Source: Clostridia bacterium (GTDB lineage Bacteria; Bacillota; Clostridia; UMGS1883). From it: a DNA stretch of 42,776 bases. Below are positions 1-7,497 of this stretch, one piece after another. The stretch is taken from positions 1 through 42,776 of the forward strand of contig JAUNBL010000012.1 of the NCBI GenBank assembly GCA_030527235.1. Reading direction: 5' to 3'. Every line of letters begins with the position of its first letter. Within the stretch, counting starts at the first letter, position 1. Under the pieces are notes generated by a model. It was not told where the DNA came from and did no database searches. It was given only the letters and a program-made list of their open reading frames with translations. The position numbers and the translations under genes are program-made.

Positions 1-286
1 CTGAAGTGTTCGTATTCATAAAAATATCTCTGATCCATTCTGTGACTTCGCTCTACCTTCCCGTTGTGCCACGGCGTTCTTGGCTTTATTAAGCGATGTT
101 CAATGCCTAACTCGGCTATTCTTGCCTCAAACGGGCATTTCTTTTCTTCGCTTATGAATTTATACGTAAATTCTGTTCCGTTGTCTGTTTGTATCGTCAT
201 TATCTCAAACGGAAACCACGCTATCAGCTTTTCCAGAAACTTTACCGAGTTTTCCGGCGTGTGCTCCTCAAATCCGTAAACATACC
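1..286 (-). mobile_element. IS transposase (DDE integrase core) fragment
   Basis: The reverse strand reads without a stop from about 286 to the window edge and gives part of a retroviral-integrase-type transposase. A TDNGTEF segment carries the second catalytic Asp, and the tail PWHNGKVERSHR carries the catalytic Glu of the DDE triad, followed by the usual DQRYFYEYEHF stretch. The arrangement resembles IS3/IS481-like integrases. The N-terminal helix-turn-helix and the segment with the first catalytic Asp are missing: the reading frame meets unrelated helicase sequence at about 279-293. The 3' end lies outside the window. It is therefore a 5'-truncated copy, or one side of an assembly junction. 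No terminal inverted repeat is visible here. Confidence 0.8.
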
Positions 287-293
287 GTATGTT
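279..293. repeat. Perfect 15-bp palindrome at the IS/helicase junction
   Basis: AACATAC-C-GTATGTT has 7-bp arms around one central base. Transposase homology on the minus strand ends here and helicase homology on the plus strand begins here. It may be a recombination or deletion point, or an assembly artefact. Confidence 0.7.
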
Positions 294-1484
294 ACAACTT
301 GGCTCAGCAGCGATGAGCTTTCATACTATGATGACGAAGATGACAAATCTAAAAAACAAAAAGGGTTCAAAACGCACTTAGAAGCATTAAAAAGTCTGTA
401 TAGAGAAACAAACAACGGCAGAAAAATAGATTTAGGAAAAAAGCCTGCTGACCTGCTTGATGTTTTAACTGATATGGCTATTGCTTCACCTGCTGTGTGC
501 GTTTACAGGACATATCAAAAATATTCTCGCAGCGTACAAAATTTTCTGCCAAGTCAAATTGCAAAACTGTTTATAAATAGAATGAACTCTCCCGAAGCAA
601 CTGCCATAGTAAAACTTGCCGCAGGAAAGAAAAATGATGATGCACATTGGGAAAACCTATTAACATATTGTAAATACGGCAACATGCAGGCGATGTTTGA
701 CGAGTATGCGCATCTGATTACTAACGGTCTTGATAATGACGAAAACCTAATTGAAAGACTCCATTATGCAATTTCAAACTCTATGAATGTGCGGACAACA
801 AGCTATAATATCGACACACTTAACAATTTTAAAGCAAGAGTAAATAACCGCAAGGAAAAAGCCGTATCGCTTCGTACTCATTTTGCTGTAGCTTTTACTA
901 AAGGCGAGGGCAAAGAAAAGGATGCTGACAGGAAGAAAATTGTCCGAAATTCTTTTAATTCGCCTTTTAGACCATTTGTATTGGCTTCAACTTCGATAGG
1001 GCAAGAAGGCTTGGATTTTCATAATTATTGCCGTAGGATTGTGCATTGGAATTTACCTTCCAACCCAATTGACTTGGAACAGCGTGAAGGCAGAATAAAT
1101 CGATTTGAATGCTTGGCTATTAGACAAAATGTAGCAAAACGTTATGGTAATATTAAATTTACTAAAAATGTATGGACAGATTTGTTTGACAAAGCTGTAA
1201 AAGAAGAAAAACTTAAAAACGGGCATATCTCAGACCTAATACCTTTTTGGGGACTTACTGAAAAAGAAGGTATGCTTAAAATCGAAAGAATTGTTCCCAT
1301 GTATCCGTTTAGCAGAGATGAGATAGCTTATGAAAGACTTATAAAAATTCTCTCTCTTTACAGATTAACTTTAGGACAGGCAAGACAGGAAGAACTATTG
1401 GAATATATCTTTGACAATTGCGACAGTCCTGAAGATATGAAGGATTTGTTTATCAATTTAAGCCCCTATTATAAAAATCAATAA
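285..1484 (+). pseudogene. C-terminal part of a large SF2 (DEAD/SNF2-like) helicase
   Basis: About 400 codons are open to a TAA at 1484. The distal half contains a clear helicase C-terminal domain: motif V-like ASTSIGQEGLDFH, then VHWNLPSNPIDLEQREGRINR, whose QREGRINR is motif VI with the arginine fingers. The proximal part is alpha-helical and acidic at the start (SYYDDEDDKSKK). The N-terminal ATPase half with Walker A and DEAH boxes is absent, because the upstream sequence is transposase on the other strand. Large helicases with this C-terminal signature are often found in phage-defence islands, so it may be a remnant of such a system, but no partner genes remain here. No start codon or ribosome site belongs to it, so it is probably non-functional. 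Confidence 0.7.
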
Positions 1485-1598
1485 GGTGTCATATTAAAGA
1501 TATGATGCAAACAACCTACTCTCGCACAGAGGAGGGCGTATATTCAAGGACCTGTTGACAAAATGCAATTTTATACCTTAAAATATTTTCAATAATTG

Positions 1599-1617
1599 CT
1601 TTTCGCTTTGCGAAAAG
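1599..1617. repeat. Short perfect hairpin
   Basis: CTTTTCGC and GCGAAAAG flank a TTT loop (8-bp stem). It lies 115 bases past the helicase stop and has no long T-run, so it is a weak terminator candidate at best. Confidence 0.35.
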
Positions 1618-1622
1618 TTACC

Positions 1623-1711
1623 TCACCTTTTCACTATTACATCTTACTTCTTACCTTCAAAAAACCGAATGTGTTTTTTAGTGAAGAGTGAATAAGGAAA
1701 AGTGAAAAAGT
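1623..1711. repeat. Long imperfect palindrome in the gene-free stretch 1485-1744
   Basis: The centre is AAAAAAC (1659-1665), a 7-base loop and GTTTTTT (1673-1679). The arms continue outwards with partial complementarity between a CTTTTCACT-rich left arm and an AGTGAAAAG-rich right arm. It could be a miniature repeat element or a degenerate terminator. Apart from this, the hairpin at 1599 and the terminator at 1712, nothing else is seen in 1485-1744. Confidence 0.4.
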
Positions 1712-1745
1712 AAAAATCCCGTCCATCGTAATGAACGGGATTTTT
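1712..1745 (-). terminator. Bidirectional intrinsic terminator downstream of tRNA-Leu
   Basis: AAAAATCCCGT (1712-1722) and ACGGGATTTTT (1735-1745) form an 11-bp stem with a 12-base loop, and A/T runs on both flanks. It directly follows the 3' end of the tRNA on the minus strand and could also stop plus-strand transcription from the helicase side. Confidence 0.8.
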
Positions 1746-1827
1746 GGTGCGGATAACAGGACTTGAACCTGCACGGTTTCCCACCGGAACCTAAATCCGG
1801 CGCGTATGCCAATTCCGCCATATCCGC
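1745..1827 (-). tRNA. tRNA-Leu (anticodon UAG)
   Basis: The reverse strand folds as a class II tRNA. The 7-bp acceptor stem GCGGATA/TATCCGC is followed by an encoded CCA (1745-1747). The anticodon stem CCGGA/TCCGG encloses a loop with TAG, the long variable arm GTGGGAAACCGT marks a leucine tRNA, and the T-loop is GTTCAAGTC. It reads CUA and, by wobble, other CUN codons. It lies 39 bases past the ireB stop, beyond a hairpin at 1845-1862, and is followed by its own terminator. Confidence 0.95.
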
Positions 1828-1844
1828 AGGTTGTATTCACCTAA

Positions 1845-1862
1845 AAAGCCCTTTCGGGCTTT
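1845..1862 (-). terminator. Hairpin after ireB, before tRNA-Leu
   Basis: AAAGCCC and GGGCTTT enclose a 4-base loop, with an A/T-rich flank that gives a short U-run on the minus strand. It sits just after the ireB stop codon. It may terminate ireB transcription or act as a processing site before the tRNA. Confidence 0.6.
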
Positions 1863-1866
1863 AGGT

Positions 1867-2136
1867 TTATTCGTTATGCTCAGATTTAACTTCTTCTCCA
1901 AGATATTTTTTCAGAATGACCTCTAAAATCTCATCGCGCTCAAACTTCACAATAAGACTGCGCGCGCCCTTATGTCCTGTGATATAGGTAGGGTCGCCAG
2001 ACATGATATATCCGACAAACTGACTAATCGGATTATAGCCTTTTTCAACGAGCGCCTCGTGAACCTTTTCAATCAGCTCTTGTATCTCCTTATCTCTGTC
2101 GTTTCCCAGGTCAATTACCCTTGTCAGGTTTGTCAT
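1867..2136 (-). CDS. ireB: IreB family regulatory phosphoprotein
   Basis: The 89-residue protein matches the IreB (former DUF965/UPF0297) pattern. The central EKGYNPISQFVGYIMSGDPTYI and the following GHKGARSLI..FERDEIL block are the family's conserved core. In Enterococcus, IreB is a substrate of the Ser/Thr kinase IreK and influences cephalosporin tolerance through the cell envelope. The chosen start is ATG at 2136; an in-frame GTG at 2145 is also open but too close to the AAAGGG ribosome site. The N-terminal extension contains a Thr pair region typical of the phosphorylated segment. The usual neighbours alaS and ruvX are absent; here it sits behind the S11 carboxypeptidase gene with its own promoter. 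Confidence 0.9.
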   Translation of the reverse strand: MTNLTRVIDLGNDRDKEIQELIEKVHEALVEKGYNPISQFVGYIMSGDPTYITGHKGARSLIVKFERDEILEVILKKYLGEEVKSEHNE

Positions 2137-2168
2137 ATAAATCACCGTCCCTTTCAGTTTTCATGTAC

Positions 2169-2197
2169 AGGATACACCTATTTTTATAAGTTTGCAA
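2169..2197 (-). promoter_or_regulatory. Promoter for ireB (and perhaps tRNA-Leu)
   Basis: On the minus strand, TTGCAA (2192-2197) and TATCCT (2169-2174) are separated by 17 bases. The position, about 33 bases before the ireB start and in the only real gap after the carboxypeptidase gene, fits a sigma-A promoter. Confidence 0.55.
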
Positions 2198-2225
2198 GCA
2201 TTTTTATGATTATTAACGGTCTGTC

Positions 2226-3551
2226 TTAAAATTTTATTTGAATATCGCGCTCCTGCTGTGCTCTGCGCCGGCGCATTTCTTCCCTGCGACGGCGGCGTTT
2301 GGCGTAATGATACTGGCGCAGGAATACAAGGCATGCTACAATAATTATTAGCGGAATTATGAAAAATGGAGATGTGAAAAACCGCCCCATCGCCTGAAGT
2401 ATGTGTGCAACAGGGTCGAATAAGTAATCCTTGTCCGCCACAAGATTAACCAAGCCGACACTGACCGAGCCAACGAAGTATTCGCTGGTGCCACACACAT
2501 CACCCTTTAGAATCGGCGCTTTCAATGTCTGCAATATGTTGTCCGTATGGGTGACCTCACCCATTTCTTCGCCTATGCGGGTAAGATAGAGAACATCTGT
2601 CTCAGCTTCGAGCAGAATTGTGGTCGTGTCCTTCGCGCTGCGCACCGGCGCCTGCGCAACCGTGGTTCCGCGCCCGACCACTCGCGCCATGGCATAGTTT
2701 GTAAAGCCGTAATCAAAAAGCGCTCTTGCATCCATGAAGTTCATCACATTGCCATCAACCGTAGACGCACCGTAAACAAGCGACAAAAGTTCAAGCGCAT
2801 TTCGTTCTGCGCTTGCCACCAGGCACATTTTTGCCTGATTGGTAAACCCCGTTTTAATCCCTGTCGCGCCGTCATAATAATACTGACCGGTCTTAAGCCT
2901 TGAAACAAGGTGATTCGTATTTATAAGTCTGCGCTCTTGCACATACTGCTCCGTGGGCGGTACAACATATAAATCCGTTTTTACTATCTCTCTAAACTCG
3001 GGAATCCGCATACATTGCAGTGTCAGCCGTGCCATATCCCGCACGGTGGTGTAGTGTTTTTCATCATGCGCTCCGTTGGCATTTACAAAGTTCGTGCTGC
3101 TCATGCCCAAAAGCGCCGCCTTCTGATTCATCAGGTTCACGAAATCGCTCATCGTAGCGCTCACTTCTTCCGCAAGGACATTGGCGGCATCTCCGGCGGA
3201 AGCAAGCATCAGTCCATAGAGAAGCTGGCGCACCGTCAAGGTTTCTCCCGGCAATATTCCCATATTGGTATGGCCTGCCGGCAGAGCGTTTACCGCGGAA
3301 TTCGAAGCGGTACACTCCTTGTCCATGTCGAGATTTTCAAGCGCCAAAAGCGCTGTCATTATTTTTGTTGTACTCGCCGGATATATCAGTGTATCCGCGT
3401 TTTTTTCATAAAGAACCGTACCTGTTTTCATATCGAGCAGCATTGCGTACGGCGAATCCACAACAGGTTCCTGTGCAGCGCACGGAAGCACGGCGAGTAT
3501 TAAAATAAGAGCGCACAAAAACGCGGTAAGCTTTAATGCAGGTTTTGGCAT
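2226..3551 (-). CDS. D-alanyl-D-alanine carboxypeptidase (peptidase S11, DacF-like)
   Basis: A penicillin-binding protein that trims the terminal D-Ala from peptidoglycan stem peptides outside the membrane. The 441 residues start with a signal peptide (about 1-26). The catalytic STTK motif is at 60-63 and KTG at 233-235, both in good context. The second motif, normally SxN, reads S118-A-G120 here, so its Asn is replaced by Gly (DNA checked codon by codon). Beta-rich C-terminal domain follows (about 290-380), then a membrane anchor near 395-413 and an Arg-rich cytoplasmic tail. Such a C-terminal anchor is usual for low-molecular-weight PBPs. Its ATG lies 5 bases past the S41 protease stop with GGAG in that gene's end, so the two are co-expressed. 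Function is well supported; activity may be altered by the SAG motif. Confidence 0.9.
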   Translation of the reverse strand: MPKPALKLTAFLCALILILAVLPCAAQEPVVDSPYAMLLDMKTGTVLYEKNADTLIYPASTTKIMTALLALENLDMDKECTASNSAVNALPAGHTNMGILPGETLTVRQLLYGLMLASAGDAANVLAEEVSATMSDFVNLMNQKAALLGMSSTNFVNANGAHDEKHYTTVRDMARLTLQCMRIPEFREIVKTDLYVVPPTEQYVQERRLINTNHLVSRLKTGQYYYDGATGIKTGFTNQAKMCLVASAERNALELLSLVYGASTVDGNVMNFMDARALFDYGFTNYAMARVVGRGTTVAQAPVRSAKDTTTILLEAETDVLYLTRIGEEMGEVTHTDNILQTLKAPILKGDVCGTSEYFVGSVSVGLVNLVADKDYLFDPVAHILQAMGRFFTSPFFIIPLIIIVACLVFLRQYHYAKRRRRREEMRRRRAQQERDIQIKF

Positions 3552-3556
3552 TTAAC

Positions 3557-4693
3557 TTATTCTCCTTGCTCCAAGTATTGTATTGCACGCGCTAAAGCGT
3601 CCTCATTCTCTGCGACAACTATATCAGGACTGATTCCCTCATCATCAATGCAAATTCCGTCGGGGCGATAGTTTTTCAGCGTAGTAAGCTTCAAAAGCGA
3701 CCCGGCAGGCGTACCGGAAAGCGGAAACAGGGATTGGCTGACGCCTTTGCCATATGTCACAGAACCAATTACCTTCGCTCTGCCGTTCGCTTGCAGAGAG
3801 CCGGCGACAATTTCAGATGCACTGGCAGAACCACCGTTAACAAGCACCGCCATCGGCAATGTTATCCCGTCGCACATGGAAACGTATTCCTTTTTGCGCT
3901 CGCTGCGGTCCATCGTATACATTATATGCGCGCCTTTTTCAAGGAAGATGTCGCATACGTCTATCGCAACGTCAAAATCGCCACCGGGATTTGAGCGCAA
4001 ATCAAGAATTATAGAGTCTGTGGTTTCAGTTATTACTTTATCTATCTCGTCCAAGAGTTTGGCATATGAATCAGTTTCAAACCCACTGTAGCGAAAATAC
4101 GCAATCTGCCCATTCTCGCCCATGGTCTCGCCTTTTACAGGATACATGTTGATGTTCTCGCGCATTGTGTTAATCTCAATCTCCGCACCATCACGCAAAA
4201 CGGTAAGCGTTACCAAAGTCCCCACGGGGTCTTCAAGATGCCGACCTCGCATATAGCTCACAGCCTTGTCTCCGTCTGCGGCGCCGTACTCTTGCCCATC
4301 AATCCGAATAATCCTGTCAAGCGGCTGAACTCCGGCATTGTAGGCCGGCGAATCCTCAAATGCACCGACAACTATAATTTCATCACTTTCGCGGTCAAAC
4401 GCGATTTCTATTCCTATTCCGACATACACGCCGCTTACCATTTCGTAAAACGATGCTGCCTCTTCAGGGGAATAGTACTCCGCATACGGGTCGCCTATAT
4501 ATTCCAGTACCCCGTTTATTGCGGCAGTTTCTGCATCCTCTGGGTCGTACTCACCCGCATAATTATCCTCTATAATCTTCACCACGCGGTTAAGTTCCGA
4601 AAAAGACGATGCCGGCATAAGCGCAAAACATCCTGTTACCGTAATCGCGAACGTAACCAAAACGGTCAAAACTATTTTTAGTTTTCCGTTCAA
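3557..4693 (-). CDS. S41 family carboxyl-terminal processing protease (CtpA/CtpB-like)
   Basis: A secreted or membrane-anchored serine protease of 378 residues. An N-terminal hydrophobic segment (5-27) is followed by a PDZ domain (about 85-170) and the S41 catalytic domain. NGGSASASE (286-294) holds the catalytic Ser and TYGKG (313-317) the Lys general base of the Ser-Lys dyad. The start codon is TTG at 4693: GGGGGAG lies 8 bases upstream and no upstream ATG fits between it and the preceding stop. It is placed between an M23 peptidase and an S11 carboxypeptidase. In other Firmicutes, CtpB-type proteases process envelope or sporulation signalling proteins; which substrate applies here is unknown. 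Confidence 0.9.
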   Translation of the reverse strand: MNGKLKIVLTVLVTFAITVTGCFALMPASSFSELNRVVKIIEDNYAGEYDPEDAETAAINGVLEYIGDPYAEYYSPEEAASFYEMVSGVYVGIGIEIAFDRESDEIIVVGAFEDSPAYNAGVQPLDRIIRIDGQEYGAADGDKAVSYMRGRHLEDPVGTLVTLTVLRDGAEIEINTMRENINMYPVKGETMGENGQIAYFRYSGFETDSYAKLLDEIDKVITETTDSIILDLRSNPGGDFDVAIDVCDIFLEKGAHIMYTMDRSERKKEYVSMCDGITLPMAVLVNGGSASASEIVAGSLQANGRAKVIGSVTYGKGVSQSLFPLSGTPAGSLLKLTTLKNYRPDGICIDDEGISPDIVVAENEDALARAIQYLEQGE

Positions 4694-4710
4694 TAACTAC
4701 ACTCCCCCTG

Positions 4711-5901
4711 CTACCTCACATACGAAAGCGGGTCTGTTGCGCTTCCGTTTATCCGTACTTCAAAGTGCAGATGGTTTCCCGTAGACAGACCTGTAGAGCC
4801 GATTTTGGCTATCTGCTGACCTTTTGTTACAGTGTCGCCCTTATTTACAAGCAGTGAACTGCAGTGCCCGTAAAGAGTCGTAATTCCACTGCCATGGCTT
4901 ATAACAAGATATTTCCCGTAACCGGAAGAATATGTTGCCACACTGACTGTGCCGGCCTCTGCCGCCACTATTGCACTGCCGTATGATGCTCCTATATCTA
5001 TGCCCGAGTGATACCTTTTATACCCTAAAATCGGATGTATCCTGTACCCAAAAGACGATGTTATCCTCGTGCTGGACGGTACTGGCCAGTTGAATCGGCC
5101 TGTTCCCGTATATTTCGCCGTGCTCGTTTTTGCGAGAGCTGCAAGCTGTGATTGAAGCTTCTTTTCTTCTGCCTCTTCTTCTTTAAGCGCTTTTTCATAC
5201 TGCGCTTTATCCGCCTCCAGCTGCTTTAACAGCAGCTGCTTTGATTCCAGGCGGTCGTTAAGTTCGGCACGCGTTGCCTCAAGCGACTGTTTGTTATACT
5301 CTAAGGAAAGCTTTGCTTCTTCAAGAGCTGTTTTTGCGGCTGCAATAGTATTTTTGGATGTTATAAGATTAGACAATATCTTTTTATCGTACTGCGTTAT
5401 CTGGCGCACAAGTTCAACGCGCGATATGAAATCTCCAAAGCTCTCTGCGCCTAACAAAACCTCAAGATACGTAGATGTACCTTTCTCGTACATGATACGC
5501 GCACGCGTCTTAAACGCTGAGTCATATTCAACGCACTGCTGTTCAGCCTCGGCAAGTTCCGCACTTTTATTCAGTATGTCCTGTTCATTTTGAAGTATTG
5601 CCGCCTCTGTGTTTGCAATGTCGTTTTCCGCTTTATTTATCTGCGCGTCTATTTGCGCCGCTTCTTTTGCCGTATTCGCACTCTGGTTTTTTATGTTATT
5701 CAAGTCTTCCTGTGCCTTTTTTCGGCTGTTTGTCGCCTCGGTAAGCTGTTTTTTTAATTCCGATTCCGTAGCCGCGTAAACGCTTGTCTCAAATATCGGA
5801 AGTAAAATCATGGCTAAAAACGCCAATGCAACAGCAGCTGCACAGACAATTGCCCATATTCGTTTTCTTCTGGCTCGTTTATTATAACCGTTTTTTGCCA
5901 T
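4711..5901 (-). CDS. Murein hydrolase activator/endopeptidase, coiled coil plus M23 (EnvC/PcsB type)
   Basis: 396 residues: a basic N-terminus and a membrane segment or signal (15-43), a long coiled coil (about 46-255) rich in Glu/Lys/Ala heptads, and a C-terminal LytM/M23 domain. Zinc ligands and catalytic residues are visible: H298 and D302 in HSGID, H346 in YGH, and H377/H379 in HLHFE. These are intact, so the domain should be a real metallopeptidase rather than a degenerate activator. Lying 15 bases after ftsX, it is the expected partner: FtsEX-type transporters gate coiled-coil hydrolases such as EnvC, CwlO and PcsB. It cuts or helps cut peptidoglycan at division or elongation sites. A good AAGGAGG precedes the ATG. 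Confidence 0.92.
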   Translation of the reverse strand: MAKNGYNKRARRKRIWAIVCAAAVALAFLAMILLPIFETSVYAATESELKKQLTEATNSRKKAQEDLNNIKNQSANTAKEAAQIDAQINKAENDIANTEAAILQNEQDILNKSAELAEAEQQCVEYDSAFKTRARIMYEKGTSTYLEVLLGAESFGDFISRVELVRQITQYDKKILSNLITSKNTIAAAKTALEEAKLSLEYNKQSLEATRAELNDRLESKQLLLKQLEADKAQYEKALKEEEAEEKKLQSQLAALAKTSTAKYTGTGRFNWPVPSSTRITSSFGYRIHPILGYKRYHSGIDIGASYGSAIVAAEAGTVSVATYSSGYGKYLVISHGSGITTLYGHCSSLLVNKGDTVTKGQQIAKIGSTGLSTGNHLHFEVRINGSATDPLSYVR

Positions 5902-5916
5902 TATAATCCTCCTTAA

Positions 5917-6816
5917 TCAAACCTTCAGATGACGGGTAATGGCAAACGCGCTGCCGAGAGTACCCATAACTGCGCCGAAAACAAGTGTAAACGCAGCCAA
6001 CCAAGGAAGCACAGCGCCGAGCCGGAGCAGTTCAAATATATCCAAAAAGCTAAGCATGTTTGAAACCGCCGTATCATAACCAACGGCTACCAGTAAAAGG
6101 GAAATGGCGCCGCCAAGCAAACCGGTCAGCATTCCTTCTATCACAAAAGGCCACCTGATAAACCTGTCCGTTGCGCCGACGTATTTCATAATATGTATTT
6201 CGTCTTCGCGCGAGTGCACGCTCAACTCTATTGTATTGGAAATAATGAATATTGCTACAATTATCAAAATAAGCATAGCAATGAAACTTCCGTTGCGAAT
6301 CACATCGGTAACGCTGATAATTCTCTCAACAATATCGCGGCGGTTTACAACCTCTGCCACGTTTGGAATTTGAGACAGCTGCGCCACAAATTCATCCATC
6401 GTGTGCAAATCGCTGAGTACAATACGAACTGAGCTGCGCAAAAAATCATCCCCGCTAAGTCCGTCAAGTGCGCTCGCATCCACTCCGAGAAATTCCCTAT
6501 ATTCCTCTATCGCATCGTCCTTGGAAACAAACGTTGCGCTTGCAAGATTGTCCATGCTGTTTATTGCGGCAACCACAGCCTGCTCTTGTGCGGCATCAGC
6601 GTCTATGTCTATATATGCCTGAATTTCACACTGCGATTGAATTTGCCGCCCTATAAAATTGATATTTACGGAAAACAGCATAAACACGCCAAAAAGGATT
6701 AAGCAGCACGTAACCGTTGCCAGTGACGCAAGCGTCATAAATCCGTTGCGGCACATCCCAGTCAGCGCGCTTTTCAAAAAGTAGCCCCACTTTCTAATTA
6801 TCAAGACTGTACACAC
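5917..6816 (-). CDS. ftsX: Cell-division ABC transporter permease FtsX
   Basis: 299 residues with the FtsX layout: a cytoplasmic start, a first membrane helix (about 25-50), an extracellular domain (about 55-170) and three C-terminal helices (about 175-200, 225-250, 268-292). The region around HSREDEIHIMKYVGATDRFIRWPF is the conserved cytoplasmic loop that contacts FtsE. The start is probably the GTG at 6816, which overlaps the end of ftsE by 23 bases and has AAGGAGAAGG just before it; an in-frame TTG further on is possible. With FtsE it transmits ATP hydrolysis to the coiled-coil M23 protein encoded next. Confidence 0.92.
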   Translation of the reverse strand: MCTVLIIRKWGYFLKSALTGMCRNGFMTLASLATVTCCLILFGVFMLFSVNINFIGRQIQSQCEIQAYIDIDADAAQEQAVVAAINSMDNLASATFVSKDDAIEEYREFLGVDASALDGLSGDDFLRSSVRIVLSDLHTMDEFVAQLSQIPNVAEVVNRRDIVERIISVTDVIRNGSFIAMLILIIVAIFIISNTIELSVHSREDEIHIMKYVGATDRFIRWPFVIEGMLTGLLGGAISLLLVAVGYDTAVSNMLSFLDIFELLRLGAVLPWLAAFTLVFGAVMGTLGSAFAITRHLKV

Positions 6817-7480
6817 CCTTCTCCTTGTCGCTTACAAGCATCCCGCTTTCAAAGCGAATCACGCGCTTGCGCATATCGTTTACTATCTTTTCGTCATGCG
6901 TCACCATAACAATGGTAGTGCCGCGGCTGTTAATCTCCTCAAGCAATCCCATAATTTCTTTCGACGTATCCGGGTCAAGATTGCCTGTAGGTTCGTCGGC
7001 GATAACCATTGTCGGAGAATTTACCAATGCTCTGGCGATGCATACACGCTGTTGTTCTCCGCCCGAAAGTTTTTTGGGATACACTCTCGCCTTACGCGAA
7101 AGACCGACCAAATTCAATATCTGCGGTACTCTCTGTCTTATTTCGCTTTTCGGTGCGCCTACAATCTCCATGGCAAATGCAACATTCTCATACACCGTTT
7201 TGTTTTGCAAAAGCCTGTAATCCTGAAACACTACGCCGAGCCTGCGGCGGTGATACGGAACCTGACGGTGCTTAAGCGCACTCACAATAGTCCCGTCGAT
7301 ATCGACTTCTCCGGAATAAGGCTTTATTTCCCCTGTCAAAAGCTTAATGGCTGAGCTTTTTCCCGCACCGGTTTTACCCACAAGAAACACGAACTCCCCT
7401 TTGTCTATGTGAAACGACACATTATCGAGTCCGATAACATTGTTGTCATAAACAACGGTCACGTTTCGAAATTCTATCAT
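6794..7480 (-). CDS. ftsE: Cell-division ABC transporter ATPase FtsE
   Basis: 228 residues, the normal length. Walker A is GKTGAGKSS (about 36-44), followed by a Q-loop in VVFQDYRLL, the ABC signature LSGGEQQR, Walker B with MVIADEPTGNLD, and the H-loop in VMVTHDE. The short QDYRLL context and the direct junction to ftsX identify FtsE rather than a LolD/MacB-type ATPase. The gene starts 17 bases after the PucR-type regulator, so the regulator gene may be the first gene of the ftsEX operon. Confidence 0.95.
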   Translation of the reverse strand: MIEFRNVTVVYDNNVIGLDNVSFHIDKGEFVFLVGKTGAGKSSAIKLLTGEIKPYSGEVDIDGTIVSALKHRQVPYHRRRLGVVFQDYRLLQNKTVYENVAFAMEIVGAPKSEIRQRVPQILNLVGLSRKARVYPKKLSGGEQQRVCIARALVNSPTMVIADEPTGNLDPDTSKEIMGLLEEINSRGTTIVMVTHDEKIVNDMRKRVIRFESGMLVSDKEKGVYSLDN

Positions 7481-7497
7481 TCAGCGTTCATTTCCTT

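Noticed and set aside
189-284. Upstream extension of the helicase reading frame
   Set aside because: The bases before about 285 encode the transposase on the other strand; the open frame here is accidental.
1637-1840. Minus-strand open frame covering the tRNA
   Set aside because: It consists of the tRNA-Leu and its terminator translated.
2547-3503. Plus-strand open frames opposite the S11 carboxypeptidase
   Set aside because: They lie antisense to a gene with complete catalytic motifs, have no ribosome site and no recognisable fold.
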